Shown one piece after another: positions 9,301 to 16,681 of a stretch of 17,610 nucleotides of DNA. The stretch spans positions 1 to 17,610 of the forward strand of contig JAGKWN010000092.1 in assembly GCA_021151805.1 (NCBI GenBank), read 5' to 3'. The notes beneath the pieces were generated by a model that saw only the letters and a program-made list of their open reading frames with translations, ran no database searches and was not told where the DNA came from. The first letter of the stretch is position 1, and every line of letters starts with the position of its first letter. This stretch comes from Cytophagaceae bacterium. Its GTDB lineage: Bacteria; Bacteroidota; Bacteroidia; Cytophagales; Cytophagaceae. The position numbers and the translations under genes were made by a program.

Positions 9301-11775
9301 AATCAACGGAATATTGAACGGCTGATTGGTGCTCACATAACTATCAGTGTATTGAATACCATAGAATGTTTCCTGTGTATACACTTCCAGTTGATTAACC
9401 TGGTGCACCGGTCGACCGGATTCATCAAATACGGTTGTAAATACTTTACCTTGTAACACACCACAGTTTTTGTAGCTGGATGAGAATGTGAAGTCCTGCG
9501 TTCCTTTCCCTTCGCTATCAGTTTTTCCTTCACGTACTTCATTCTGGAATTCATTGTATGAAGAAGCATTGATGCCAAAATCAAAGCCCGGGAATTTAGG
9601 AGCAGTGAAGTACTTGCGGGTCAAGGATAGTTCTACCTCATAGTTTCTGTTTGCAGCCGGCGGGCCGAATAAATTCAATGCTTGCAGCGAAGTGGTAAGT
9701 TTATCTGCCAACGCCAGTTCACTTTTATTAACAGTAGCATTTACTTTGATTCTGTCTGGCATGAATTCTTCTACACTGATATTGATTGAATTCAATAAGA
9801 CATTGGTTGATGTATATAATTCCACGGAATACGTCCCTGTAACGGTAGTTTCCGGTAACCTAAATGAAGTCTCGAAAGCGCCCTGTTCATTTAATGTTCC
9901 GCGGATATTCTGGAAATCTTTTCCATTTGGCAGTACTACTTTTAATTTTACCGGAACCGCTTTTAGCGCCAGCCAGTTTACATCGCGTACGATACTGTTC
10001 AGGTAAACAGTTTCTCCCGGACGGTAAATTTCGCGGTCTCCATAAATGAAGGCTTCATAACCGGTTTCATTTTCTTTCGCACCACCGGTTTCGTATTCGG
10101 TATTTTCAACATAACCCTGGTTGAAGTGCAGGTAATTGAAATCATTCCCATTGGTGGCCGTAATCATTTTAACCGTAAAATTCTTGATCTTGCTTTTCAG
10201 ATCCGTAATATGAAGTACACCATTACCATCGGTCTTGCCGGTGTATACAGTCTGGTTGTTATGGCTGATCAGGTTTAGTTCTACATCTGCCAGTGCTTCG
10301 TTGGTTAGAATAGAGTTGGCCATGATGAACAAATCATTCTTACCTTGTTTGGCAATCAAACCTATATCTGAGATGGATACAAATTTCGAATCGCCCAACC
10401 AGCGGTCTTCCGTAGAGTTTACTTTTACGATGTAGATTCCTTTGAATTGATTGATATCATTGAAACTTAAGTTTAGTAGTGGAGTGCCGTTTACTTTCTT
10501 TAAATTTTTGGTTTCAATTTCTTTCGTATAGATCACATCACCGATTTCTTCCAGCCCGTAGTATGAATGGCCATAATCGTTGTAATAGTACTCCTCTTCT
10601 TCTCCATAATATTCATAATTGCCGATGCCATTGCTTCTGAAAAATGAAAGTACGTTGTTCGCATAAATCTTATAGATCGTAACCTCAACTTTAGGAACGT
10701 TGATGATACGGATAGCAATGTTCTTATTCCCTTTGCTGCTTAAGTAAACGCCTTTTTGAGAGATGAAGCTGATGGCAGGTTTTGGTGTGCCGAATAAAAC
10801 AGTTTCTGTATAATCACTTTTTAAGGTGCCGCCGAAAATTCCCTGCAGTTCTTTTTTGATTGTTAATTCATACGATTCGTTGGTGCTGAATGCAGCTTTG
10901 ATATAAAAGCCTGCATTTTGTTTCTCAATGGTAAACGGTATTTCAGGCTCAATCGTAATAAGTGATTCTATGTTTTCTGTTGCTACTTCCTGGTTGGTAC
11001 TTACATTGATAAAGCCGTTTTGTTCATTGTATTCAGGTGTTGCGCCAATGATCTGGAAAGTACCTTTTGATGTAATGAATGTTTCGTATGCGATGGATTC
11101 AGTCGTAACATAATTGCTCTCTGCACATTTTAAACCAGGCTTGATAGAAACCAGCGCTTTTTTATCGTCATACGAAGTAGCTCCTTCTGATACACCGATG
11201 TCAATGGTGTTGCTTACAGTGGTAGTATATACATCAATAGGTAGTGCTTTGCTTTCAATGCTGATCTGCAATAAATCTTTCAGCTGTGCCGGATTGATCT
11301 TGTAATTAAACGTCAAGGTCATGCGCACTTCGTTCACGGATTTATTACTTTCTTTCTTTGCCCAGTAATTGTCGATTTGAATTAAATTCAGGTAAGGCGT
11401 ATGAAATTCAAAAGAAATTTCATCGCCTAGTTTCTTTTTAGCAACTGCTTCTTTGACGATGTCTTCTGTCAGTTCTGCTTTGTAAGCCGTGCTGGGAGCA
11501 AAGCCTACAGTAGGAGAGAAAGTTAATTCATTTGGCGCAGTCCATTTGAACATCCCTTTTACTTCAGGAGTAAATTTTACCAATGGCTTTGATGACCAGG
11601 CGTCGAGTGCGCTGTCGCCAACAATGTCTTCTGTAAATTGTATGACAACGTTTTGCTGAAGATTGATCTCACCTTGTGTATTGGTTTCTTTAATTTCGAT
11701 GAGGTCTTTTTTGCTGCAAGAAAAAATACCAGTCAATAAAAGACATGCGATAAAGGTCTTTAAAATGCGATGCAT
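6355..11775 (-). CDS. yfhM: Thioester-containing bacterial alpha-2-macroglobulin lipoprotein (YfhM-like)
   Basis: 1806 residues, longer than E. coli YfhM (about 1650). The N-terminus is a lipoprotein signal with the lipobox IFSC, C20 being the lipidated residue, so it should be anchored on a membrane facing the periplasm or the surface. An Ig-like beta-sandwich (about 35-125) is followed by macroglobulin domains, including YRPGETV at 584-590. The conserved A2M domain begins near FWSG (1136-1139). The thioester site is GCIEQ with C1345 and Q1348, in the helical thioester domain (about 1335-1620), and the C-terminal beta domain ends the chain. The family traps proteases: bait cleavage exposes the thioester, which binds the protease covalently. 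A tyrosine- and glutamate-rich stretch at about 382-410 looks like an insertion. The 62-nt gap to rsmG may hold its own promoter (TAAAATTG on the minus strand is near the TAnnTTTG consensus). pbpC follows 5 nt downstream. Confidence 0.95.
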   Translation of the reverse strand: MHRILKTFIACLLLTGIFSCSKKDLIEIKETNTQGEINLQQNVVIQFTEDIVGDSALDAWSSKPLVKFTPEVKGMFKWTAPNELTFSPTVGFAPSTAYKAELTEDIVKEAVAKKKLGDEISFEFHTPYLNLIQIDNYWAKKESNKSVNEVRMTLTFNYKINPAQLKDLLQISIESKALPIDVYTTTVSNTIDIGVSEGATSYDDKKALVSIKPGLKCAESNYVTTESIAYETFITSKGTFQIIGATPEYNEQNGFINVSTNQEVATENIESLITIEPEIPFTIEKQNAGFYIKAAFSTNESYELTIKKELQGIFGGTLKSDYTETVLFGTPKPAISFISQKGVYLSSKGNKNIAIRIINVPKVEVTIYKIYANNVLSFFRSNGIGNYEYYGEEEEYYYNDYGHSYYGLEEIGDVIYTKEIETKNLKKVNGTPLLNLSFNDINQFKGIYIVKVNSTEDRWLGDSKFVSISDIGLIAKQGKNDLFIMANSILTNEALADVELNLISHNNQTVYTGKTDGNGVLHITDLKSKIKNFTVKMITATNGNDFNYLHFNQGYVENTEYETGGAKENETGYEAFIYGDREIYRPGETVYLNSIVRDVNWLALKAVPVKLKVVLPNGKDFQNIRGTLNEQGAFETSFRLPETTVTGTYSVELYTSTNVLLNSINISVEEFMPDRIKVNATVNKSELALADKLTTSLQALNLFGPPAANRNYEVELSLTRKYFTAPKFPGFDFGINASSYNEFQNEVREGKTDSEGKGTQDFTFSSSYKNCGVLQGKVFTTVFDESGRPVHQVNQLEVYTQETFYGIQYTDSYVSTNQPFNIPLIAVNRKGDAVVASARVEVIKYEWQTVMQKVYDDDYRYVSQRKIRVMDNKTLTISKPGQTYSFIPTQSGEYEIRLYAPDAQSYVSNYFYAYGWNNTSSTSFEVNTEGKVTIETDKKEYNVGDEAKLLFKTPFEGKLILTIERNKVYEYKVLETNNRSAAYTIPLKDEYLPNIYVSATLIKPNTDQKVPLTVAHGFQNLTVNKNENKLPIQITAVEKSRSRTKQKICIKTKAESDIQVTIAVIDEGILQLKNTKTPDPYGFFYRKRALEVNSYDVYARLLAELNTNSSRIGGDGYNLSKRANPLTNKRVKLVTFWSGILKTNSNGEVCYEIDIPQFSGDLRIMAVAYKDNHFGSAQKSMKVADPIVTSTALPRFLSPGDSLNMPVTLSNTTPKPIRADVTISTTGAVKVFGNNTQQIDIPANSEKQVSFKMVADQKVGTAQIVTSIKAINEVFKEEIDITVRPITSLIKLSGSGSVNGGSTANFTMTNDFVPSSVATKIVVSRSPMVSFTKNLSYLIGYPYGCIEQTTSRAFPQLYIRDLMKELKQASYTTESPEKMVQEGINRIYTMQTYNGSFGYWPGNYEGNWWGTAYATHFLIEAKKAGYEVQANVIDKAISYLKNKVKEKGQYTYYYYDYNNTYKNRVIAAKEIFYSLYVMSLYNQQDLSVMNFYKTNTSMLATDSRYLLAATYLRIGDQASYRTLIPSSFDNEKSINSFDGSYYSYVRDMAIILDVMVENDPNNAQIGMLTKHLSEQLKNKYYLNTQETSFALIALGKIARKNANSTVVADIKSGSTNIGSYNSGVLVINKNQSNNTISIAAKGTGTLYYSWEAEGISMNGTVKEEDNYLAVRRQFFDRNGSPINSNSFKQNDLIVVRLAVQSKDKSNVPNVVLTDMLPAGFEIENPRLNDYSEVSWIKNNSTPEYFDIRDDRINMFVTATNDVRYYYYMVRAVSTGKFKLGPVSADAMYNGEYHSYNGSGTITVTAK

Positions 11776-11837
11776 AGGATTCGGTCGTGTTAAAAAGTAA
11801 ACGACTGAAAACTACACAATTTTATCAGTAAAAAGAA

Positions 11838-12461
11838 TCAGAAAGCGGGAACGTGGACTACTTTTTTTGTTTCGAAAAATTCTTCTTCAAAAAACATGTT
11901 CAGGTCGTATTCATAAGCCGGGCGGTTCAGCTCCTGAATCTCTTCGGTAAGATCACCACCTTTTAAATACAGGATGCCGTTATTCAAATCATTGAACTGA
12001 TCATCGTCAAATTTGGTGCGGATCCAGCTCCAGAAAGGCTTGAAGCGGGTTACTGCGCGGCTAACTATGAAATGGTATTTGTCTTTTACATCTTCTGCAC
12101 GGCCGTGGGTAGCAGTCACATTGGTAATACCTGCGCCGGCACATACACCCTCAACCACTTTGATTTTTTTACCTATGGAATCGATCAGATGGAAATGGCA
12201 TTCAGGAAAAAGTATAGCAAGGGGAACACCGGGAAAACCACCGCCGGTGCCTACATCCAGAATTCTGGTGCCGGGTTTGAAGGGCATAACCTTTGCAATA
12301 CCCAGCGAATGTAGTATATGACGTTCGTATAACTGATCAATATCTTTGCGTGAAACGACATTTATTTTTTCGTTCCATTCTGCATATAGATCTTTTAACG
12401 CGCTGAACTTTTCAATTTGTTCAGGAGTAAGATGTTTAAAGTATTTTTCAATGATTTGCAA
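11838..12461 (-). CDS. rsmG: 16S rRNA (guanine-527-N7)-methyltransferase RsmG (GidB)
   Basis: 207 residues, normal for the family. RsmG uses S-adenosylmethionine to methylate N7 of G527 in the 530 loop of 16S rRNA; loss in other bacteria gives low-level streptomycin resistance. The Rossmann-type SAM site is DVGTGGGFPG at 69-78. Family motifs NVVSRKD (34-40), HILHSL (48-53) and SRAV (134-137) are all present. It lies 21 nt downstream of the sigma factor gene and 62 nt upstream of the alpha-2-macroglobulin gene on the same strand, so it is probably transcribed from further upstream. Bacteroidota often place rsmG away from the gid/mnm locus where other phyla have it, and that is so here. Confidence 0.95.
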   Translation of the reverse strand: MQIIEKYFKHLTPEQIEKFSALKDLYAEWNEKINVVSRKDIDQLYERHILHSLGIAKVMPFKPGTRILDVGTGGGFPGVPLAILFPECHFHLIDSIGKKIKVVEGVCAGAGITNVTATHGRAEDVKDKYHFIVSRAVTRFKPFWSWIRTKFDDDQFNDLNNGILYLKGGDLTEEIQELNRPAYEYDLNMFFEEEFFETKKVVHVPAF

Positions 12462-12482
12462 AGCCTGATCAGTAGAAAGGTA

Positions 12483-13109
12483 TTAGATAGAATCTTTACG
12501 ATTTTTCACTAAGTCTAACAGCAATTCACGGGCGCGGTGCAGTTGTGCTTTAACAGTACCAAGGGGAGCCTCGATAGCAACAGCGATTTCTTCATAGGAA
12601 TACTCTTCGAAATAACGAAGACGTACCAGCGTTTGATATTTAGGTGGAAGTTTGCTCACAATTGCCTGGATAATTTCAATCTTCTGGCTTTTGATTGCTT
12701 CTTCAAAAGGAGTTAAGTTGTTATCCTTAATTTCCATTTCAGTATGCTCGCCGTTATCATCTTTGAATGATGACGAAATACTGGTTGTTACTAATTTTTT
12801 ACGGCGAATAAAATCGATACAGTTGTTTGTCGCAATACGGAACAACCAGGTACTGAAAGTAAAGTCAGGATTGAATTTGTGTAAATTCTTAAAGGCTTTA
12901 GCGAATGCTTCTATAGTAAGGTCTTCTGCATCATCCACATTCCGGATCATTTTCAGGATCATGTGATACACAGGTTTTTTATAGCGTGACATCAGTTCAG
13001 CATATGCTTTCTCATCGCCGGTCGCCTTAGCTTTTTCTACTAATAAAAAGTCTTTTTTTGCCTTTTCTGAAAACTCTCTTCCTTCGGGAAGGTCATTTAT
13101 TACTTCCAT
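12483..13109 (-). CDS. ECF-type RNA polymerase sigma factor (sigma-70 family)
   Basis: 208 residues. Region 2 (about 36-105) carries the core-binding and -10 recognition signature, with DAEDLTIEAFAKAF at 60-73 and TFSTWLFRIATN at 84-95. Region 4 (about 150-200) has LPPKYQTLVRLRYFEEYSY and a helix-turn-helix around 172-195 (GTVKAQLHRARELL). Region 3 is absent, as in ECF factors. The acidic linker (about 115-140) and the roughly 20-residue N-terminal extension are slightly longer than in minimal ECF sigmas. No anti-sigma or membrane regulator gene is adjacent, so activity may be set by transcription or by an unlinked partner. The start codon lies inside the last codons of the glycosyltransferase gene (10-nt overlap), which suggests translational coupling. 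Which ECF group and which target genes cannot be told from here. Confidence 0.92.
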   Translation of the reverse strand: MEVINDLPEGREFSEKAKKDFLLVEKAKATGDEKAYAELMSRYKKPVYHMILKMIRNVDDAEDLTIEAFAKAFKNLHKFNPDFTFSTWLFRIATNNCIDFIRRKKLVTTSISSSFKDDNGEHTEMEIKDNNLTPFEEAIKSQKIEIIQAIVSKLPPKYQTLVRLRYFEEYSYEEIAVAIEAPLGTVKAQLHRARELLLDLVKNRKDSI

Positions 13110-14224
13110 TTTTTTATAGGTACAACCAGATTATAAAAACCTGCGAATAGTAGATAAATCAAATACAATATTTCAGCAATTGTAAGAAACAGAATCGGTA
13201 GCCTCGCATTCAATTTCTGCCCAATACACACAAAAATACTTATAAATATACATGTTCTCAAAATATAAAATAGTATTATCTCTTTAAAATCGAACGAAAA
13301 AAGAGAATAAATGAGGCTCATATAGAAAATACTACTCAAAAACGGATAAATGGACAGTCCAAGAAGTACTCCCATTGGATATTGTTTACCGGCATGCAAA
13401 TGGCGGTGTTTTTGTTTCCACCATTCGCTGAAACCTTCTGCTGGTAAGCTTAACGTAATTCCAAACTTTGAAATATTGGCGGTCGAATTTGCTCCTGAAG
13501 CAATTTTTTGGATCAATAAATCATCATCGCCGCCTAAATGTCCGGCGTGTTTTCCAAAGCCATCATTGTTGATAAATAATTCTCTTTTATAGAGCAGATT
13601 CCGGCCAACAGCCATATAAGGTTTTTTAAAAATGGCCCAGCTGACATAATTCAAAGCTGTAAAAAGAGTTTCAAAGCAAATAAACCGGTTTAATAACGTC
13701 TTTTTTTCAGTATAGAGTGAAATTCCCAGGCAAATCTCCTTTGAGCCTTTATTTTTCATCATGGAAGAAATCCATTGATCAGAAATCGGATAGCAATCTG
13801 CATCTGTTAGCAAAATCCATGGATGAGATGCTTGTCTGATAGCACGATCAAGCGCAGTCTTTTTAGGATTCATGCCGATTGCAGCATGATGTATGTCGAT
13901 GTATTTCAGGATAGGATTGGAGAGGGATTGCAGAAAATCCTGTGTGCCATCGCTGCATCGGTCGCAGGCTACAATGACTTCAAATACCGGATAGGATTGA
14001 TTTAAGATAGAAGGGAGAAATCGTTTTAAATTTTCAAGCTCATTATGGGCTGCAATTACAATGCTAACACCTTCTTTATGAGTATTTACTGCGGTAGTAT
14101 TTTTTCTGAATATAACTGCAGACAATTGGAAAAGCAGCCAGATAATGGATGCCGCGCCGGAAAGGTAACAGATCAGCAGTATAAAAGTATTCGTGTTCAA
14201 GCTTTTTTCTTCAATAATAATCAA
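13100..14224 (-). CDS. Membrane-associated family 2 glycosyltransferase
   Basis: 374 residues. An N-terminal membrane helix (about 12-38) is followed by a GT-A fold: VSIVIAAHNE (53-62), the nucleotide-sugar contact ACDRCSDGT (86-94), the metal-binding DAD at 141-143 and the catalytic-base region GGDDD at 231-235. WKQKHRHLHAG (269-279) matches the QxxRW-like acceptor motif of processive or polyprenyl-linked GT2 enzymes. Three C-terminal helices (about 286-309, 316-335 and 343-365) hold it in the cytoplasmic membrane. It probably transfers a sugar from a nucleotide donor to a lipid or polysaccharide acceptor; the sugar is unknown. It is the first gene of the minus-strand block, divergent from tgt across 113 nt, and overlaps the sigma factor gene by 10 nt. 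The ATG at 14224 is the first of the frame that keeps the whole N-terminal helix. Confidence 0.88.
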   Translation of the reverse strand: MIIIEEKSLNTNTFILLICYLSGAASIIWLLFQLSAVIFRKNTTAVNTHKEGVSIVIAAHNELENLKRFLPSILNQSYPVFEVIVACDRCSDGTQDFLQSLSNPILKYIDIHHAAIGMNPKKTALDRAIRQASHPWILLTDADCYPISDQWISSMMKNKGSKEICLGISLYTEKKTLLNRFICFETLFTALNYVSWAIFKKPYMAVGRNLLYKRELFINNDGFGKHAGHLGGDDDLLIQKIASGANSTANISKFGITLSLPAEGFSEWWKQKHRHLHAGKQYPMGVLLGLSIYPFLSSIFYMSLIYSLFSFDFKEIILFYILRTCIFISIFVCIGQKLNARLPILFLTIAEILYLIYLLFAGFYNLVVPIKKWK

Positions 14225-14337
14225 AAAAACAGATTAGCGGAATCTTATTCCGTGGGTAATTTTTATTTGCGATTATTCATCGAACGGCTTTATCTCCTTG
14301 ATAAATAAAAGTAATTTAGCATACTTAAAGTAATACT
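14225..14337. promoter_or_regulatory. Divergent promoter region between the glycosyltransferase block and tgt
   Basis: This 113-nt AT-rich spacer must carry the start signals for the five-gene minus-strand block and for tgt-lptG, because both first genes point away from it. On the plus strand TAATTTAG (14311-14318) is close to the Bacteroidota -7 element TAnnTTTG, but no well-spaced TTTG partner was found; TTTG at 14267-14270 is too far from it. No Shine-Dalgarno sequence precedes the tgt ATG. Assignment rests on gene layout. Confidence 0.45.
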
Positions 14338-15468
14338 ATGTTTTATAAAGTTGAGCATACCGACAAAGGAACCAGTGCCCGGGCGGGAGTAATCACAACC
14401 GATCACGGAACCTTCGAAACACCCATTTTTATGCCTGTGGGTACGGCAGGTACTGTGAAAGCTATGCACCAGCGCGAGCTGGAGCAAGAGGCGAATGCAC
14501 CGATTATTCTTGGAAATACTTATCACTTATATCTTAGACCAGGTTTGCAGATTATTGAGCAGGCTGGTGGTCTGCATAAATTTATCGGCTGGAACCGTTC
14601 GATCCTTACAGACAGTGGCGGCTTTCAGGTTTATTCCTTATCCGGTATCCGGAAGATCAATGAAGAAGGTGTGAAATTCAAATCGCATATTGATGGCTCC
14701 GCTCATTTTTTTACACCGGAGAACGTGATGGATATTCAGCGTACGATCGGTGCGGATATTGTCATGGCATTTGATGAATGTACGCCATACCCGTGTGAAT
14801 ACGAATATGCACGGAAGTCTATGGAAATGACACACCGCTGGCTGGGTAGATGCGTGAAACGCATGGCTGAGACAGAACCGAAGTATGGTTACACCCAGCA
14901 CTTATTCCCGATTGTGCAGGGGAGTGTATATAAAGACCTACGCGCAAAGTCTGCAGAAGTAATTGCTGAAGCAGGTTGTGTGGGTAATGCTATCGGTGGT
15001 TTATCTGTGGGTGAGCCTGCCGAAGATATGTATGCGATGAGCGAATTGGTTTGCTCGATTTTGCCAAAAGATAAACCACGTTATTTAATGGGGGTGGGAA
15101 CACCGGAAAACCTGCTGGAGAATATTGCGCTTGGTATTGATATGTTTGACTGTGTAATGCCTACACGCAATGCCCGCAACGGTATGTTGTTTACAACGAA
15201 TGGGATCATTAATATCCGCAATAAGAAATGGGAAAATGATTTCTCGCCGATTGATTCGGGATTGGATACGTATTTGAATACTTATTATACAAAAGCATAC
15301 CTGCGCCATTTGGTGCACAACAATGAAATGCTTGGGGCGCAGATTGCAACCATACAGAATATTACCTTTTATCTATGGCTGATGCGTGAAGCGCGTAAGC
15401 AAATTGTAGCCGGCACATTCCGCGAATGGAAAGAGCGTATGGTGAAACAATGCATGCAACGTTTATAA
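14338..15468 (+). CDS. tgt: tRNA-guanine(34) transglycosylase (queuine tRNA-ribosyltransferase)
   Basis: 376 residues, full family length. It exchanges guanine at the wobble position of GUN-anticodon tRNAs (Asp, Asn, His, Tyr) for the queuine precursor preQ1. Both catalytic aspartates are present: D92 in TDSGGFQ (91-97) and the nucleophile D271 in FDCVMPTRNARNG (270-282). Substrate-pocket motifs FDECTPYP (145-152) and GGLSVGEP (220-227) are intact. The unusual part is the zinc site: the CxCxxC...H ligands of E. coli Tgt (C302, C304, C307, H333) align without gaps to L309, T311, N314 and Q340, so none is kept. The flanking residues (SPID, YTKAYLRHL, TIQN) align well, so this is not a frameshift. 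The lptF/lptG-type gene follows 9 nt downstream, probably co-transcribed. Confidence 0.95.
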   Translation: MFYKVEHTDKGTSARAGVITTDHGTFETPIFMPVGTAGTVKAMHQRELEQEANAPIILGNTYHLYLRPGLQIIEQAGGLHKFIGWNRSILTDSGGFQVYSLSGIRKINEEGVKFKSHIDGSAHFFTPENVMDIQRTIGADIVMAFDECTPYPCEYEYARKSMEMTHRWLGRCVKRMAETEPKYGYTQHLFPIVQGSVYKDLRAKSAEVIAEAGCVGNAIGGLSVGEPAEDMYAMSELVCSILPKDKPRYLMGVGTPENLLENIALGIDMFDCVMPTRNARNGMLFTTNGIINIRNKKWENDFSPIDSGLDTYLNTYYTKAYLRHLVHNNEMLGAQIATIQNITFYLWLMREARKQIVAGTFREWKERMVKQCMQRL

Positions 15469-15477
15469 TTACCAGTT

Positions 15478-16557
15478 GTGAAAAAACTCGATCTATACAT
15501 ACTTAAGAAGTTTTTAGTAACCTACTTTTTCGTAGTGTTGATGCTGATGCTTGTCATTACAGTTATTGATATAACTGAAAAGATGGAGGATTTCATGAAA
15601 CACAACCTGAGTGCCTGGTTTGTATTGGTTGAATATTACTTTGCCTTTATTCCATACATGGCAAATCTGCTGAGTCCGATTACGATTTTTATAGCTACCA
15701 TTTTTGTAACGGCAAATCTGGCGGCTCGTACGGAGATCATTGCTATGCTGAGCAGCGGCATGAGTCTTATCCGGATCATGTTTCCGTATTTAATAGGATC
15801 AATACTGATTGGCTTGTTGGTCTTCTATATGGGCGGCTGGCTTATTCCGCATGGTAATAAAGCCCGGGTTGATTTTGAAAAGAAATACATTAAAAGCACA
15901 TACTTCTTCGAAGGTAAAAATGTGCATATAAAAACAAGTCCTACCAGCTATGTATACCTTGAAAGCTATAACAGTGAACTGAATGTAGGGTATCAGTTTA
16001 CGTTGGAGACAATTGTAGATAATAAGTTGGTCAGTAAACTGAAAGCCGGAAGAATCCATTGGAACGACAGTCTTAAGAAATGGCATCTGGAAGAGTTCTT
16101 TATCAGACGCTTTGATAATAATGGCAAAGAAGAAGTATTCAGAGGAAGAGACAGGGATACAACGTTGAGTATCTCGCCGAAAGATTTTCAGGATACATAC
16201 ATGCTGTATGAAACATTTGATATGGGAGAGTTGAACAATCAGATTGCGATGCTTAAGTCGCGCGGTTCTGAAAATGTCGATACTTATATTGTTGAAAAAT
16301 ATCAGCGTATTACGTATCCGTTTTCAATCATCATATTAACCATGATCGGTGTGATTGCATCTTCGCGTAAATCAAGAGAAGGTGCGGGTTTAACCATTGC
16401 TTTCGGATTCCTGTTGGCGTTTGTATACATCATATTTATGATTACCAGCAGAAGCCTTGCAAATGTGGGTGGTATAGGGCCGTTGCTTGCTTCGTGGATT
16501 CCTAATATAGTCTTTATTTTTATCGGCTTGTTCATGTACGGGCGTGTACCGAAGTAA
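15478..16557 (+). CDS. LptF/LptG-family permease (YjgP/YjgQ), LPS export to the outer membrane
   Basis: 359 residues, normal for the family. The fold is three N-terminal helices (about 12-32, 55-80 and 100-122), a periplasmic beta-jellyroll-like domain (about 125-270) and three C-terminal helices (about 284-300, 307-327 and 335-355). The conserved loop EIIAMLSSGMSLIRI (86-100) is the coupling-helix region that contacts the LptB ATPase. LptF and LptG form the membrane part of the ABC transporter that pulls LPS out of the inner membrane toward LptC and LptA. Whether this is LptF or LptG cannot be decided from one copy. The start is GTG at 15478, chosen because it is the first start codon after the in-frame TAA of tgt, 9 nt upstream, and begins the typical MKKLDLYILKKF N-terminus. 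No Shine-Dalgarno sequence is seen. Confidence 0.92.
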   Translation: MKKLDLYILKKFLVTYFFVVLMLMLVITVIDITEKMEDFMKHNLSAWFVLVEYYFAFIPYMANLLSPITIFIATIFVTANLAARTEIIAMLSSGMSLIRIMFPYLIGSILIGLLVFYMGGWLIPHGNKARVDFEKKYIKSTYFFEGKNVHIKTSPTSYVYLESYNSELNVGYQFTLETIVDNKLVSKLKAGRIHWNDSLKKWHLEEFFIRRFDNNGKEEVFRGRDRDTTLSISPKDFQDTYMLYETFDMGELNNQIAMLKSRGSENVDTYIVEKYQRITYPFSIIILTMIGVIASSRKSREGAGLTIAFGFLLAFVYIIFMITSRSLANVGGIGPLLASWIPNIVFIFIGLFMYGRVPK

Positions 16558-16558
16558 A

Positions 16559-16578
16559 CGAGGTATTTCATACCGTCG
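16559..16578 (+). terminator. Hairpin just after the LptF/LptG-type gene, possible terminator
   Basis: The arms GGTAT (16562-16566) and ATACC (16570-16574) pair perfectly around a TTC loop. The stem extends by CGA (16559-16561) with TCG (16576-16578) if G16575 bulges out. It begins 2 nt after the stop codon at 16555-16557, the expected place for the end of the tgt-lptG transcript. No T-run follows, so the terminator role is tentative. Confidence 0.4.
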
Positions 16579-16628
16579 GAGCAAGCATATGCCTGTACCT
16601 TGTAGTTTCTGGCAACATGGTGTGGCAT

Positions 16629-16681
16629 GCTGACCACTGACGCTATCACTGTTTACTGTCTCCTGCCACTGTCTACTTTAT
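16629..16681. repeat. Degenerate heptamer tandem repeat at a convergent gene junction
   Basis: A 7-base period is visible: GCTGACC 16629-16635, ACTGACG 16636-16642, a shortened CTATC 16643-16647, ACTGTTT 16648-16654, ACTGTCT 16655-16661, a 6-base CCTGCC 16662-16667, ACTGTCT 16668-16674 and ACTTTAT 16675-16681. Most units fit ACTGNNN. The array fills the space between the permease hairpin and the radical SAM gene and covers the TAA stop of the latter (complement of 16678-16680). It parallels the array at 3994-4028. Confidence 0.55.

Noticed and set aside
9692..10006. 104-codon plus-strand frame inside the alpha-2-macroglobulin gene
   Set aside because: It is antisense to a strongly supported domain-bearing gene, has no recognisable domain or start signal, and is one of many such mirror frames in this long gene.
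11784..11805. Imperfect hairpin GTCGT/ACGAC in the leader of the alpha-2-macroglobulin gene
   Set aside because: Short 5-bp core with a large AT-rich loop; no terminator, riboswitch or attenuator features.
12013..12321. 102-codon plus-strand frame opposite rsmG
   Set aside because: Antisense to the SAM-binding core of rsmG, which carries all family motifs; composition is that of a shadow frame.
12466..12477. CTGATCAG palindrome between the sigma factor gene and rsmG
   Set aside because: An 8-bp perfect palindrome without spacer or flanking extension is expected by chance and has no supporting context.
16302..16649. 115-codon minus-strand frame opposite the LptF/LptG-type gene
   Set aside because: It lies over the conserved C-terminal helices of the permease, and its protein shows no family features.
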